This document shows positions 39,942-47,855 of a stretch of 64,000 nt of DNA, in pieces. Positions within the stretch are counted from its first letter, which is position 1. Every line of letters starts with the position of its first letter. The position numbers were made by a program, and so were the translations under genes. Source of the stretch: an uncultured Chloroflexota bacterium (GTDB lineage Bacteria; Chloroflexota; Anaerolineae; Caldilineales; Caldilineaceae). The DNA lies in the NCBI GenBank assembly GCA_903858085.1, contig CAIOHJ010000299.1, positions 1 through 64,000 on the forward strand, given 5' to 3'. The notes under the pieces were generated by a model. The model made no database searches. It was given only the letters and a program-made list of their open reading frames with translations, and was not told the DNA's origin.

Positions 39942-40610
39942 ATGCAAATGCCAATCTTCCCACTCAAAAATGTTGTTCTGTTTCCTGGGATGCTGCTGCC
40001 GCTGCACATTTTTGAAATGCGGTATCGAGAAATGATCCAACGCTGTCTCGACGAACACCTCCCCTTCGGCGTCACCCTGATCGCTGAAGGCCGTGAGGTC
40101 GGGATGCCCGCCACCCCCCACGAGGTGGGCACAGCGGCCCGCATCACCCGTGTCGAAAAACTCGAAGATGGGCGGATGAACATCACCGCAGTCGGCACCC
40201 AGCGCTTTCGCATTTTGGAACTGCACCACGACCAGAGCTATCTGACCGCCTCCGTCAGCCATTTTCCGGTCGTCAACGGCGCCACCCAGCGGGCCGCCGA
40301 CCTCAGCCAGCGGGTACGCCCACGGGTGCTCGACTACGTGACGCTGCTCTCCAAAGCAGCCAACGTCGAATTGACGCTGGAGCAGCTCCCCGAAGACCCA
40401 CTGAAGCTGGCTTTCCTGGTGGCCATCTCGCTGCAGATCAACCACCACGACAAACAGCGCCTGCTCGAAGCGGCCGGTGTCCCTGAAATCCTGGAGCTGG
40501 AAAACCGGCTGCTTGCGCGCGAATCCCTGTTGCTCGAATATATGATCGCAACCGGAGAAGAGATCAAACGACTGAACCAGGGCCCCAGCGGCTACGTTTT
40601 TCCCAACTGA
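39942..40610 (+). CDS. LON substrate-binding-domain protein
   Basis: Stand-alone N-terminal LON domain of 222 residues. MPIFPLKNVVLFPGMLLPLHIFE (quoted in parts) and RYREMIQRCLDEHLPFGV match the PUA-like beta domain of Lon protease and its solo relatives, which lack ATPase and protease domains. Helices near 130-215 form the usual C-terminal bundle. The start at 39942 fits the family; an in-frame ATG at 39876 would add 22 atypical residues. The exact function is unknown, but solo proteins may act as substrate-binding or RNA-binding adaptors. Confidence 0.85.
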   Translation: MQMPIFPLKNVVLFPGMLLPLHIFEMRYREMIQRCLDEHLPFGVTLIAEGREVGMPATPHEVGTAARITRVEKLEDGRMNITAVGTQRFRILELHHDQSYLTASVSHFPVVNGATQRAADLSQRVRPRVLDYVTLLSKAANVELTLEQLPEDPLKLAFLVAISLQINHHDKQRLLEAAGVPEILELENRLLARESLLLEYMIATGEEIKRLNQGPSGYVFPN

Positions 40611-40649
40611 CCCGCAACCGCTCAATCAATCCGATGGCCATCCTGCAAT

Positions 40650-40678
40650 TTGGCGAACGCACAACGACCTGCTATACT
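40650..40678 (+). promoter_or_regulatory. Promoter of the tRNA-Val (and probably T-box-thrS) transcript
   Basis: TTGGCG, 17-nt spacer, TATACT, ending 13 nt before the tRNA. No separate promoter could be found between the tRNA and the T-box leader. Confidence 0.75.
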
Positions 40679-40691
40679 GCTTTTGAAGTGA

Positions 40692-40768
<77 letters not shown>

Positions 40769-40799
40769 GACAGAATGCAATCATTCAACACGTCGAGCA

Positions 40800-41025
40800 G
40801 GACAGCGACGAAAACCAAGGACTGGCAGAGAGCGCTGTCCGGTGGCTGAAAGACAGTGCAGGACCCTGTTTTCGTAGACCCCCTGCGAGTGAAATACCGA
40901 ACAACCCTTCAGTAGGTATTTCCGGTTCGCACCGTTAAAGGCGCCACAAGTGGCCTTTTGTAGCAGAAGGCAACATGGGTGGAACCGCGGGCAAGAGCCT
41001 CGTCCCATGAGACGAAGCTCTTTTT
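40800..41025 (+). promoter_or_regulatory. T-box riboswitch, threonine-specific (specifier ACC)
   Basis: Leader RNA that senses uncharged tRNA-Thr. Stem I is closed by ACGAAAAC (40808-40815) and GTTTTCGT (40868-40875), with an upper stem GCGCTGTC/GACAGTGC. The specifier loop on the 3' side contains ACC at 40863-40865, a Thr codon. A following stem pairs GAAATACC with GGTATTTC. The T-box sequence GGGTGGAACCGCG is at 40977-40989 and the terminator follows it. Thr specificity agrees with thrS being in the operon. The only recognisable promoter lies before the tRNA-Val gene. Confidence 0.88.
40994..41025 (+). terminator. Regulated terminator of the T-box leader
   Basis: AGAGC-TCGTC pairs with GACGA-GCTCT across one mismatch, followed by TTTTT. 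It overlaps the antiterminator partner of the T-box sequence. Confidence 0.85.
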
Positions 41026-41096
41026 GTACCTGATCGGCAAAGATGCTTTTGAGACGAGAGAGCATCTTGCCAGGCAGCAGCCCGACTCGAAAAACG

Positions 41097-42257
41097 ATGA
41101 GCACCCATCCTGACGTCACCCAACAGATCATCGACCTCAGCATCGCCATCCAGCAGATTCCAGCACCGACCGGCAGCGAAGCCGAACGGGCTCGTTGGGT
41201 AGCTGCCTACCTGGAGCGCCTGGGCTACCAGGTTGAGCTCGACGAGCTGTACAACGTCTACGCCCGGCTGGCCGGCACCCAGGCTGGCCCAGCTTTGGTC
41301 GTCAGCGCCCACACCGACACCGTTTTCCCCGCCACCGTCGATCTGGCCATCCGCCACGACGCCCCCCACCACACTCTCTTTGGAGCGGGGCTGGGCGACA
41401 ATGCACTCGGCGTCGCTGCGCTGCTCTGGCTGGCCAGCACCCTCCATGCGCTCCCGGCCCCCCCGGTCGACTGCTGGTTCGTCGCCAATGTTGGTGAAGA
41501 AGGGAACGGAGACCTGCGTGGGATGCGCGCAGCCCTCGACCGCTTGGCCCAGACCTCACCTGCTGCGGTCGGAGCAGCCATTGTGCTGGAAGGGATGGGG
41601 CTGGCTCGCGTGGTGCACCGGGCGCTGGCCTCCCGGCGCTTCCGCATCCATGTCACCGCACCCGGCGGACACAGCTGGAGCGACTTCGGCACAGCCAGCG
41701 CAGTCCACGTGCTTGCCCAGCTGGCCGCCAATCTGACCACGCTGCGCCCCCCAGAGTCCCCCCGCACGACCTTCAACATCGGCATCCTCCAGGGGGGGAC
41801 CTCGATCAACACCATCGCCCAACATGCGGCCCTCGAGCTGGATCTGCGCAGCGAAGACCCCGCTGCCCTGGCCAGCCTCGAACGCGAGGTCCACTCGATC
41901 GTCGCCCGCTACCAGAGCCTGCGCTGGCAACAGGCAGGGGTCACCGTCTCCAACACCCTGATCGGCGACCGACCCGGCGGTTCCATCCCAGACGACCACC
42001 CGCTGGTTCGGGCCGCCATCGCCTCGCTCCGCCAACAACGTGTCCTCCCCCAGCTCTCCCTGCGCATCAGCAGCACCGACGCCAATATCCCCCTCAGCCG
42101 CGGCATCCCCGCAATCTGTATCGGGATCAGTGAAGGGGGCAACGCCCACCGCACCGACGAATGGATCGCCACGGCACCGATCGCCAGTGGCTTGCGCCAT
42201 CTTTTCGACATTGTCTGCTGGACAGCCGACTGGCTGGCCGCAGGCCGCCACGCTTGA
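41097..42257 (+). CDS. M20 family metallopeptidase
   Basis: Zinc-dependent exopeptidase or amidohydrolase of 386 residues (ArgE/DapE/PepT superfamily). Metal ligands: VVSAHTDTVFP (His/Asp), GLGDNALGVAALLW, and VGEEGNGDLRG, where the Glu pair is the catalytic base and metal ligand; the dimerisation insert starts at VTAPGGHSWSDFG; SRGIPAICIGISEGGNAH carries the last His. Substrate unknown; peptides or N-acylated amino acids are likely. It is the first gene behind a threonine T-box and is followed by thrS, so its expression rises when threonine is short. The ATG at 41097 has only a weak ribosome site; a short hairpin (AAGATGCT/AGCATCTT) precedes it. Confidence 0.87.
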   Translation: MSTHPDVTQQIIDLSIAIQQIPAPTGSEAERARWVAAYLERLGYQVELDELYNVYARLAGTQAGPALVVSAHTDTVFPATVDLAIRHDAPHHTLFGAGLGDNALGVAALLWLASTLHALPAPPVDCWFVANVGEEGNGDLRGMRAALDRLAQTSPAAVGAAIVLEGMGLARVVHRALASRRFRIHVTAPGGHSWSDFGTASAVHVLAQLAANLTTLRPPESPRTTFNIGILQGGTSINTIAQHAALELDLRSEDPAALASLEREVHSIVARYQSLRWQQAGVTVSNTLIGDRPGGSIPDDHPLVRAAIASLRQQRVLPQLSLRISSTDANIPLSRGIPAICIGISEGGNAHRTDEWIATAPIASGLRHLFDIVCWTADWLAAGRHA

Positions 42258-42283
42258 AGAGCCCAATCCCAAAGGTACCCACC

Positions 42284-44113
42284 ATGAGCCTCCTCAAAAA
42301 CAGACCAGAAGATGAACAGCTTTACAAAATTCGCCACAGCAGCGCGCATATCCTGGCCCAGGCTGTCTTGGAAATTCATCCTGACGCCAAAATTGCGATC
42401 GGGCCGCCGATCGACCAGGGCTTCTACTACGATTTCGACCTGGGCAAAGATGAACAGGGCAAAATACGCACCTTCACACCGGAAGAGCTGGAGCAGATCG
42501 AAAAACGGATGCGCCAGATCGTGGCAGGCAAACACCCCTTTCTCTACCGAGAGGTCAGCGCCGAAGAAGCACGCCAGATCTTTGCCGACCAGCCCTACAA
42601 GCTGGAGCTGATCGCCGGCCTCGAACGGGGAGCCATCGACGAGTACGGCAACGAAACCGCAACAAAACCAGTGATCAGCACCTACCGACAGGAGAATTTC
42701 GAGGATCTCTGCCGGGGCCCCCATGTCGAACACACCGGCCAGATCCCCCCCGATGGCTTCAAACTGATGAGCGTGGCCGGAGCCTACTGGCGCGGGGACG
42801 AAAACAACCCAATGCTGCAACGCATCTATGGGACCGCCTGGCGCAACAAAAAAGAGCTCAACGAACATCTCGCCCTGCTCGAAGAAGCCAAAAAACGGGA
42901 CCACCGCAAGCTGGGCCGCGATCTTGAAATTTTTATGTTCGACGAAGAGGTCGGCCCCGGCCTGCCACTGTGGCTGCCCAATGGAGGCATCCTCATCTCC
43001 GAACTGGAAAAACTGGCGGCCGAAACCGAACTGCGCGCCGGCTACCAGCGCGTCAAATCCCCCCATCTCTCCAAACAAGATCTCTTCCTGCGCAGCGGAC
43101 ACCTGCCCTACTACGCCGAAAGCATGTACCCCCCGATGGAGCTGGAAGGAGTCAAGTATTATGTCAAACCAATGAACTGTCCCTTCCACCACAAGATCTA
43201 CGCCAGCAAACCGCGCTCTTACCGCGATCTGCCGGTCCGGCTGGCTGAATACGGCACCTGCTACCGCTACGAAAAGAGCGGCGAGCTCTTTGGCCTGATG
43301 CGGGTCCGCTCCATGCAGATGAACGATGCCCACATCTACTGCTCGGAGGAGCAGTTCGAGCAGGAATTCATGGCGGTGATCGACCTGTACCGCGCCTATT
43401 TTGAGATTTTTGCCGTCGAAAAATTTGTGATGCGCCTGAGCACCCACCACCCCAAAGGGCTGGGCAAAAAGTATGTCGACAACGAACGGCTCTGGATCCA
43501 GACCGAGGCAATGGTTCGGCGGGCAATGGACAATGGGGGGATCCCCTATGTCGAGGTTCCCGACGAGGCTGCCTTCTACGGCCCCAAGATCGATGTCCAG
43601 ATCTGGAGCGCAATCGGGCGGGAATTCACGCTGGCCACCAATCAGGTCGACTTTGCGGTGCCCCCGCGTTTCGACCTGGTCTACACCAACCGGGAAGGCA
43701 AGGAGGCGACGCCACTCTGCATCCACCGGGCGCCGCTCAGCACACACGAACGGATGATCGGTTTTCTGATCGAACATTTTGCCGGCGCGTTTCCGCTCTG
43801 GCTCGCCCCCCAACAGGTGCGGGTCATCCCGATCACGGCAGAGCACAACAGCTACGCTGCGCATCTGGCGCAACAGCTGCGCGAGCAGGGGGCCCGCGCC
43901 GAGGCCGACCTGAGCAGCGAGCGGATGAACGCCAAAATTCGCGATGCACAGCTGATGAAAGTGCCCTACATGCTGGTGGTCGGCGACCAGGAGGTGGCCA
44001 ATCAGACGGTGGCTTTGCGCAAACGGGACGGCTCCCGCATCAACGATCTGCCTGCTGCCCAGTTTGTGACGCTGCTCCAGAGCAAAATCGCCGACCGCTC
44101 TCTGACGCTTTGA
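42284..44113 (+). CDS. thrS: Threonyl-tRNA synthetase lacking the TGS domain
   Basis: Charges tRNA-Thr; 609 residues. The protein starts almost directly with the editing domain (KIRHSSAHILAQAV, HxxxH at about 18-22; LCRGPHVEHTGQ), so the usual N-terminal TGS domain of about 60 residues is absent. The class II core follows: motif 2 region YRYEKSGELFGLMRVRSMQM, zinc ligands around MNCPFHHKIY, motif 3 HRAPLSTHERMIGFLIEH, and then the anticodon-binding domain (QVRVIPITAEHNSYA). AAAGGT lies 7 nt before the ATG. Second gene of the T-box operon. Confidence 0.96.
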   Translation: MSLLKNRPEDEQLYKIRHSSAHILAQAVLEIHPDAKIAIGPPIDQGFYYDFDLGKDEQGKIRTFTPEELEQIEKRMRQIVAGKHPFLYREVSAEEARQIFADQPYKLELIAGLERGAIDEYGNETATKPVISTYRQENFEDLCRGPHVEHTGQIPPDGFKLMSVAGAYWRGDENNPMLQRIYGTAWRNKKELNEHLALLEEAKKRDHRKLGRDLEIFMFDEEVGPGLPLWLPNGGILISELEKLAAETELRAGYQRVKSPHLSKQDLFLRSGHLPYYAESMYPPMELEGVKYYVKPMNCPFHHKIYASKPRSYRDLPVRLAEYGTCYRYEKSGELFGLMRVRSMQMNDAHIYCSEEQFEQEFMAVIDLYRAYFEIFAVEKFVMRLSTHHPKGLGKKYVDNERLWIQTEAMVRRAMDNGGIPYVEVPDEAAFYGPKIDVQIWSAIGREFTLATNQVDFAVPPRFDLVYTNREGKEATPLCIHRAPLSTHERMIGFLIEHFAGAFPLWLAPQQVRVIPITAEHNSYAAHLAQQLREQGARAEADLSSERMNAKIRDAQLMKVPYMLVVGDQEVANQTVALRKRDGSRINDLPAAQFVTLLQSKIADRSLTL

Positions 44114-44138
44114 ATCCTTGCACTGCTCCTTTGAACAC

Positions 44139-44167
44139 TTGACGCCCCAGAGGGGCAGTGCTATACT
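44139..44167 (+). promoter_or_regulatory. Promoter of the infC-rpmI-rplT operon
   Basis: TTGACG, 17-nt spacer, TATACT; leader of about 95 nt to the infC start. A CCCC-AGA-GGGG inverted repeat lies in the spacer. Confidence 0.8.
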
Positions 44168-44269
44168 CTCGACAAATCGTTGGGCGATGGAACACCAAAT
44201 GCAGGCCAGCCATCTGGCGAAACGCAGCGCCCGGACGTGTGTCGGTGATTGTCAAAAAGGAGACCTACT

Positions 44270-44812
44270 ATCACGCAGAAAGAATTCGTTCAACGGAACG
44301 CGACCGTGGACACAACGCGCATCAATTCGGAAATCCGTGCCCCGCGCGTCCGTGTGATCGACAAGACAGGCGAACAACTCGGTATTTTGTCCATGCGCGA
44401 CGCGCTGGCCCTCGCCACAGAGCGGGAGCTGGATCTGGTGGAGGTTGCCCCAAACGCTGACCCCCCGGTATGCCGGCTGATGGACTACGGCAAATATCTG
44501 TATGAAAAACAGAAACGGGAACGGGAATCACGCAAGGCACAAAAGCAGATCGAAGTCAAAGAGTTGCGTCTGCGCCCCAAAACCGACGACCACGATGTGG
44601 GCGTCGTGATTGCCCGCATCCGCAAATTTGCCAAAGAAGGTGCCAAAATTCGTGTGCGGATTCGATTTCGTGGACGTGAGATGCAGCACCCCGAAGTGGC
44701 GCGTGTCTTGCTGGAGCGGATTGCAGAAGACACGACCGACGTGGTGACGGTTGAATCGATGCCGGCCTTTGATGGCAACAGCATGGTGATGATTCTGGCC
44801 CCCCAATCTTGA
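44270..44812 (+). CDS. infC: Translation initiation factor IF-3 (probable AUC start codon)
   Basis: Binds the 30S subunit and checks start codons; 180 residues. The N-domain starts at RINSEIRAPRVRVIDKTGEQ, the linker contains YGKYLYEKQKRERESRKAQK and the C-domain VKELRLRPKTDDHDVGVVIA. The only in-frame codon at the right distance from a strong Shine-Dalgarno (AAGGAG at 44257-44262, 7-nt spacer) is ATC at 44270. There is no in-frame ATG nearby; a TTG at 44249 lies upstream of the Shine-Dalgarno and has no site of its own. In E. coli infC uses AUU so that IF-3 represses itself; AUC would serve the same loop here. Confidence 0.9.
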   Translation: MTQKEFVQRNATVDTTRINSEIRAPRVRVIDKTGEQLGILSMRDALALATERELDLVEVAPNADPPVCRLMDYGKYLYEKQKRERESRKAQKQIEVKELRLRPKTDDHDVGVVIARIRKFAKEGAKIRVRIRFRGREMQHPEVARVLLERIAEDTTDVVTVESMPAFDGNSMVMILAPQS

Positions 44813-44967
44813 CCGCGCCGATGCAAACGGGTTGTCGGTGAAAATTGACTTTTTTCAGCCGATCCCCTATTCTTGACAGGCGCGGTGCTCCCGGCCAGAT
44901 TGATCTTTGTCTGTTTGGTTGGGGGCTGGGAAGCCGCCAGAAGCTGCGATTTGAAGAGGAGGCTACA

Positions 44968-45174
44968 ATGCCAAAGATGAAAACACACAAAGGAACCGCC
45001 AAACGCTTTCGCTTGACCAAAAACGGCAAAGTGATGCGCATGTTGGCTGGCCGCTCGCATCTGCGCCGCCGCAAAAAGGCGAGCAAAAACAGCGATTTTC
45101 GCCATGCAGTCCCCAGCGATGTCAAGTACATTGCTCAGCAGGTCAAGCAGATTGGTGGCAGCGCTGTCAAGTAA
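44968..45174 (+). CDS. rpmI: 50S ribosomal protein L35
   Basis: Small basic protein of 68 residues starting MPKMKTHKGTAKRFRLTKNG, the standard L35 signature, with the RRRKKASKN segment. GAGGAGG is 6 nt upstream. It is 155 nt downstream of infC, in the conserved infC-rpmI-rplT order. Confidence 0.97.
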   Translation: MPKMKTHKGTAKRFRLTKNGKVMRMLAGRSHLRRRKKASKNSDFRHAVPSDVKYIAQQVKQIGGSAVK

Positions 45175-45221
45175 CGCGCTGCATGGTTTGAACTGCAAGA
45201 AATTTTCGCCCTGTCACTGCT

Positions 45222-45269
45222 CTGACCGTCACTGTTCTGACGGTCAGACCGTCACTGTCCGACCGTCAC
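45222..45269 (+). repeat. Repeat and hairpin in the rpmI-rplT spacer
   Basis: GACCGTCAC occurs three times (45224, 45247, 45261), and CTGACCGTC (45222-45230) pairs perfectly with GACGGTCAG (45239-45247). The 196-nt spacer between rpmI and rplT is much longer than usual. It could be an L20 autoregulatory site or a processing signal; it does not resemble a terminator. Confidence 0.6.
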
Positions 45270-45370
45270 CCTGCCGCACGTGAACGGCCTGTAAGTGGTT
45301 CAGTGTTGTCCGCCTGCAAAAAAAGCAGTGCCGGCCACACCAGACCCGCCGCCACGAAAGGAGAAAATTT

Positions 45371-45727
<357 letters not shown>

Positions 45728-45809
45728 CTGCGCTGGACTCCCGTCACTTTCTGGCTTCCCACGCCCGCTCTCCGGCAGGGTTCACCTGTGACTCTGCCGG
45801 AGTTTATGG

Positions 45810-46619
45810 ATGATCACCAGCAGCGCAAACCCTGCCATCAAAGAAGCCCGCCGCCTGGCGACCCGCAAAGGGCGCTACGCCGCCGGCCAGGTCTTTGTGG
45901 AAGGGGTTCGGCTGGCCACCGACATCTGGCGCAGCGGGGCTCTGCCAGAACGGCTCTTCTACGCCCCCGACCTGCTCTCCCCAGAAGGCAGACAGCTCCT
46001 GGCGGAACTGGAGGCAGCAGGTTGTCGGCCTTTGGCCTGCACCGCAGCTGTCTTTGCCAGCCTCAGCGAAACCACCACCCCGCAAGGCATCGGCGCCATC
46101 TGGCCACTGCCCCAGCTCCCCTGGCCTGCCCAGCCCAGCCTGCTTTTGATCCTGGACGGGGTGAGCGACCCCGGCAATGCCGGCACACTGGTACGCAGCG
46201 CAGAGGCAGCAGGATGCGACGGCGTGCTCTTTGCCCCGGGCACGGTCGATCCCTTCAACGAAAAGACGCTGCGCGCTGGCATGAGCGCCCAGTTTCGCCT
46301 GCCGACCCGTGTCTGTGCGAGCTGGTCCGAGGTGGAGCCCCTGCTGCCACCCACGCTGCGCTGTTTTGTGGCGGACGCCCATGCCCAGACCCCCTATACC
46401 GCAGTCGACTGGCGCCCCCCCGCTGCCCTGGTCGTCTGCAACGAAGCCCACGGTGCCAGCAGCGAGGCCAGCAGACGCTCCGCCCCCGTCACGATCCCGA
46501 TGCTGGGAGCCGGAGAATCGCTCAACGCAGCCATCGCAGGTGCCGTCATCCTCTTCGAAGCAGCCCGCCAGCGCCGCCCAGACAGCCGCAGCTCGAAATC
46601 AATTTCGAGTGACTTCTGA
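45810..46619 (+). CDS. SpoU/TrmH-family RNA 2'-O-methyltransferase
   Basis: Protein of 269 residues. An N-terminal substrate-binding domain (NPAIKEARRLATRKGRYAAG, VFVEGVRLATDIW) is followed by a SPOUT knot domain: LLLILDGVSDPGNAGTLVRS is motif 1, LFAPGTVDPFNEKTLRAGMS motif 2 and VTIPMLGAGESLNAAIAGAV motif 3. Family members methylate rRNA or tRNA riboses. A gene of this family downstream of rplT is a common bacterial arrangement (near pheS). The 3' end contains an 18-bp palindrome (46592-46609). Confidence 0.9.
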   Translation: MITSSANPAIKEARRLATRKGRYAAGQVFVEGVRLATDIWRSGALPERLFYAPDLLSPEGRQLLAELEAAGCRPLACTAAVFASLSETTTPQGIGAIWPLPQLPWPAQPSLLLILDGVSDPGNAGTLVRSAEAAGCDGVLFAPGTVDPFNEKTLRAGMSAQFRLPTRVCASWSEVEPLLPPTLRCFVADAHAQTPYTAVDWRPPAALVVCNEAHGASSEASRRSAPVTIPMLGAGESLNAAIAGAVILFEAARQRRPDSRSSKSISSDF

Positions 46620-46711
46620 CCGTGCGCCAGAGAGAACGGCTGTGTCTGAAAAATCGCTCCCCCCAATGACTGAACGATGCGTTTTCAGAGTGAGAATTGC
46701 GGATCCACGCG

Positions 46712-46740
46712 TTGACAGCTTGATCTGCCCGTTGTATGAT
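46712..46740 (+). promoter_or_regulatory. Promoter of the HhH-tailed membrane protein gene
   Basis: TTGACA, 17-nt spacer, TATGAT: near consensus, about 80 nt upstream of the start codon. Confidence 0.8.
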
Positions 46741-46826
46741 TGCCATGAGGGGTCTCCTGGTTTGCTTCGCCCAGGCAGGTCAGACTGTCGCGGCAAAAAA
46801 GGGTCTCCCCGACAGAGGAGGAAGAG

Positions 46827-47738
46827 ATGGCTGAATCTTTCTGGTGGCATCTGCTCGCTGGCTTCACAATCGGGTTTATTCTGTCCACACTGTGGGAGTG
46901 GCTCTACTTTCGCCGCCGTCGCATGGTGCTGCGAAACCAGCGGATCGCAGAACTCGAAGCCCAGTTGCAAACCTACGTCCACGCAACCCACGTTCTTACC
47001 CCAGAAGCCGTCCACCTCGACGACTGGGACGAACCCCGCTTCGAACCTCTGCCCGTCTATCTGGAAAGCGAAGAGCCCCTCCAGCCAGCAGAAACCCAGC
47101 CAGCAGAAACAATGACGGCCGCTCCAATCAAGGAGACAGCCGCAGCCCAGGTTGCAGCCCTCCCCCCAGCACAGCACTCCCTCGCGTTCGACAGCGCCCC
47201 GCTCCGCTGGAATACGCCGGCCGCCCCCCCCGAGTTTTCCCGCCCGCCCCTCTCTCCCCCGACAGAGCGCATAGAAATGCAGGAGCTGCCCGCCCCTCCC
47301 ACAAACGGCTCCCCCCGCCCAAGACACCTTCAGCCCGAGCAGCCCGCCACACAGAGCCGCATGGCCCCCCAGCGATCCAGCTCAGCCAATCCACCGGAAC
47401 CGAGTGGGGTGTATGTCACCCAGATCCAAGGCCGCACAGAATGGCTCCTGGTGCGGCTGGTACAGACCTTGGTGCAGTTTGTTCGGCAGCTCCGCTCCCT
47501 GCTCAACAGGCCCTCGCCGCCCCCTCCTTCACCGGATGAATTGACACAGCTCCGTGGCTTGACCGAGGTTCACGCGCAGCGGCTGCGCTCCGGCGGGATC
47601 ACCACCCTGGCCCAGCTGGCCAACCTTTCCGTCGCTGAATTGCAGCAGCTGACGCCAGGAGATACCCTGGCCAGCTACCGCCGTTGGCTTGCCGACGCTG
47701 CCACCTTGACCGCTGCCAAGGCTCTGCCCAATGGCTGA
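46827..47738 (+). CDS. Membrane-anchored protein with helix-hairpin-helix-like C-terminus
   Basis: Protein of 303 residues. An N-terminal membrane helix (HLLAGFTIGFILSTLWEWLYF) followed by RRRR and a short coiled coil leaves the rest in the cytoplasm. Residues 60-210 are low-complexity, Pro-, Glu- and Ala-rich. The last 70 residues (LTQLRGLTEVHAQRLRSGGI, then LAQLANLSVAELQQL) resemble the DUF4332/HhH domains that often terminate envelope proteins and may bind DNA or proteins. GAGGAAGAG precedes the ATG. The small 38-residue gene overlaps its end by 8 nt. Confidence 0.7.
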   Translation: MAESFWWHLLAGFTIGFILSTLWEWLYFRRRRMVLRNQRIAELEAQLQTYVHATHVLTPEAVHLDDWDEPRFEPLPVYLESEEPLQPAETQPAETMTAAPIKETAAAQVAALPPAQHSLAFDSAPLRWNTPAAPPEFSRPPLSPPTERIEMQELPAPPTNGSPRPRHLQPEQPATQSRMAPQRSSSANPPEPSGVYVTQIQGRTEWLLVRLVQTLVQFVRQLRSLLNRPSPPPPSPDELTQLRGLTEVHAQRLRSGGITTLAQLANLSVAELQQLTPGDTLASYRRWLADAATLTAAKALPNG

Positions 47739-47847
47739 CCATCCCTTGGGCCCGCGTCCCTGGATCGAACAGGCCCTCGACCGCTGGAAACTGGCGCTCA
47801 TCGGGCTCTGTTTTGTCGCACTCGTCGTCTGGGCCCTCTCTACCTGA
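47731..47847 (+). CDS. Small single-span membrane protein (38 aa)
   Basis: A short reading frame starting ATG at 47731, overlapping the preceding stop by 8 nt (ATGGCTGA). It encodes a charged N-terminus (MADHPLGPRPWIEQALDRWK) and one clear transmembrane helix (LALIGLCFVALVVWALS). The overlap suggests translational coupling to the HhH-tailed membrane protein, with which it may form a complex. No known family. Confidence 0.55.
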   Translation: MADHPLGPRPWIEQALDRWKLALIGLCFVALVVWALST

Positions 47848-47855
47848 GAGGCCGG

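Noticed and set aside
41909..43873. Long minus-strand frame opposite thrS
   Set aside because: thrS motifs are complete on the plus strand; the antisense frame has no recognisable domain.
45222..45269. GACCGTCAC repeats considered as a CRISPR-like array
   Set aside because: Repeat units are 9 nt with irregular spacing and lie between two ribosomal protein genes.
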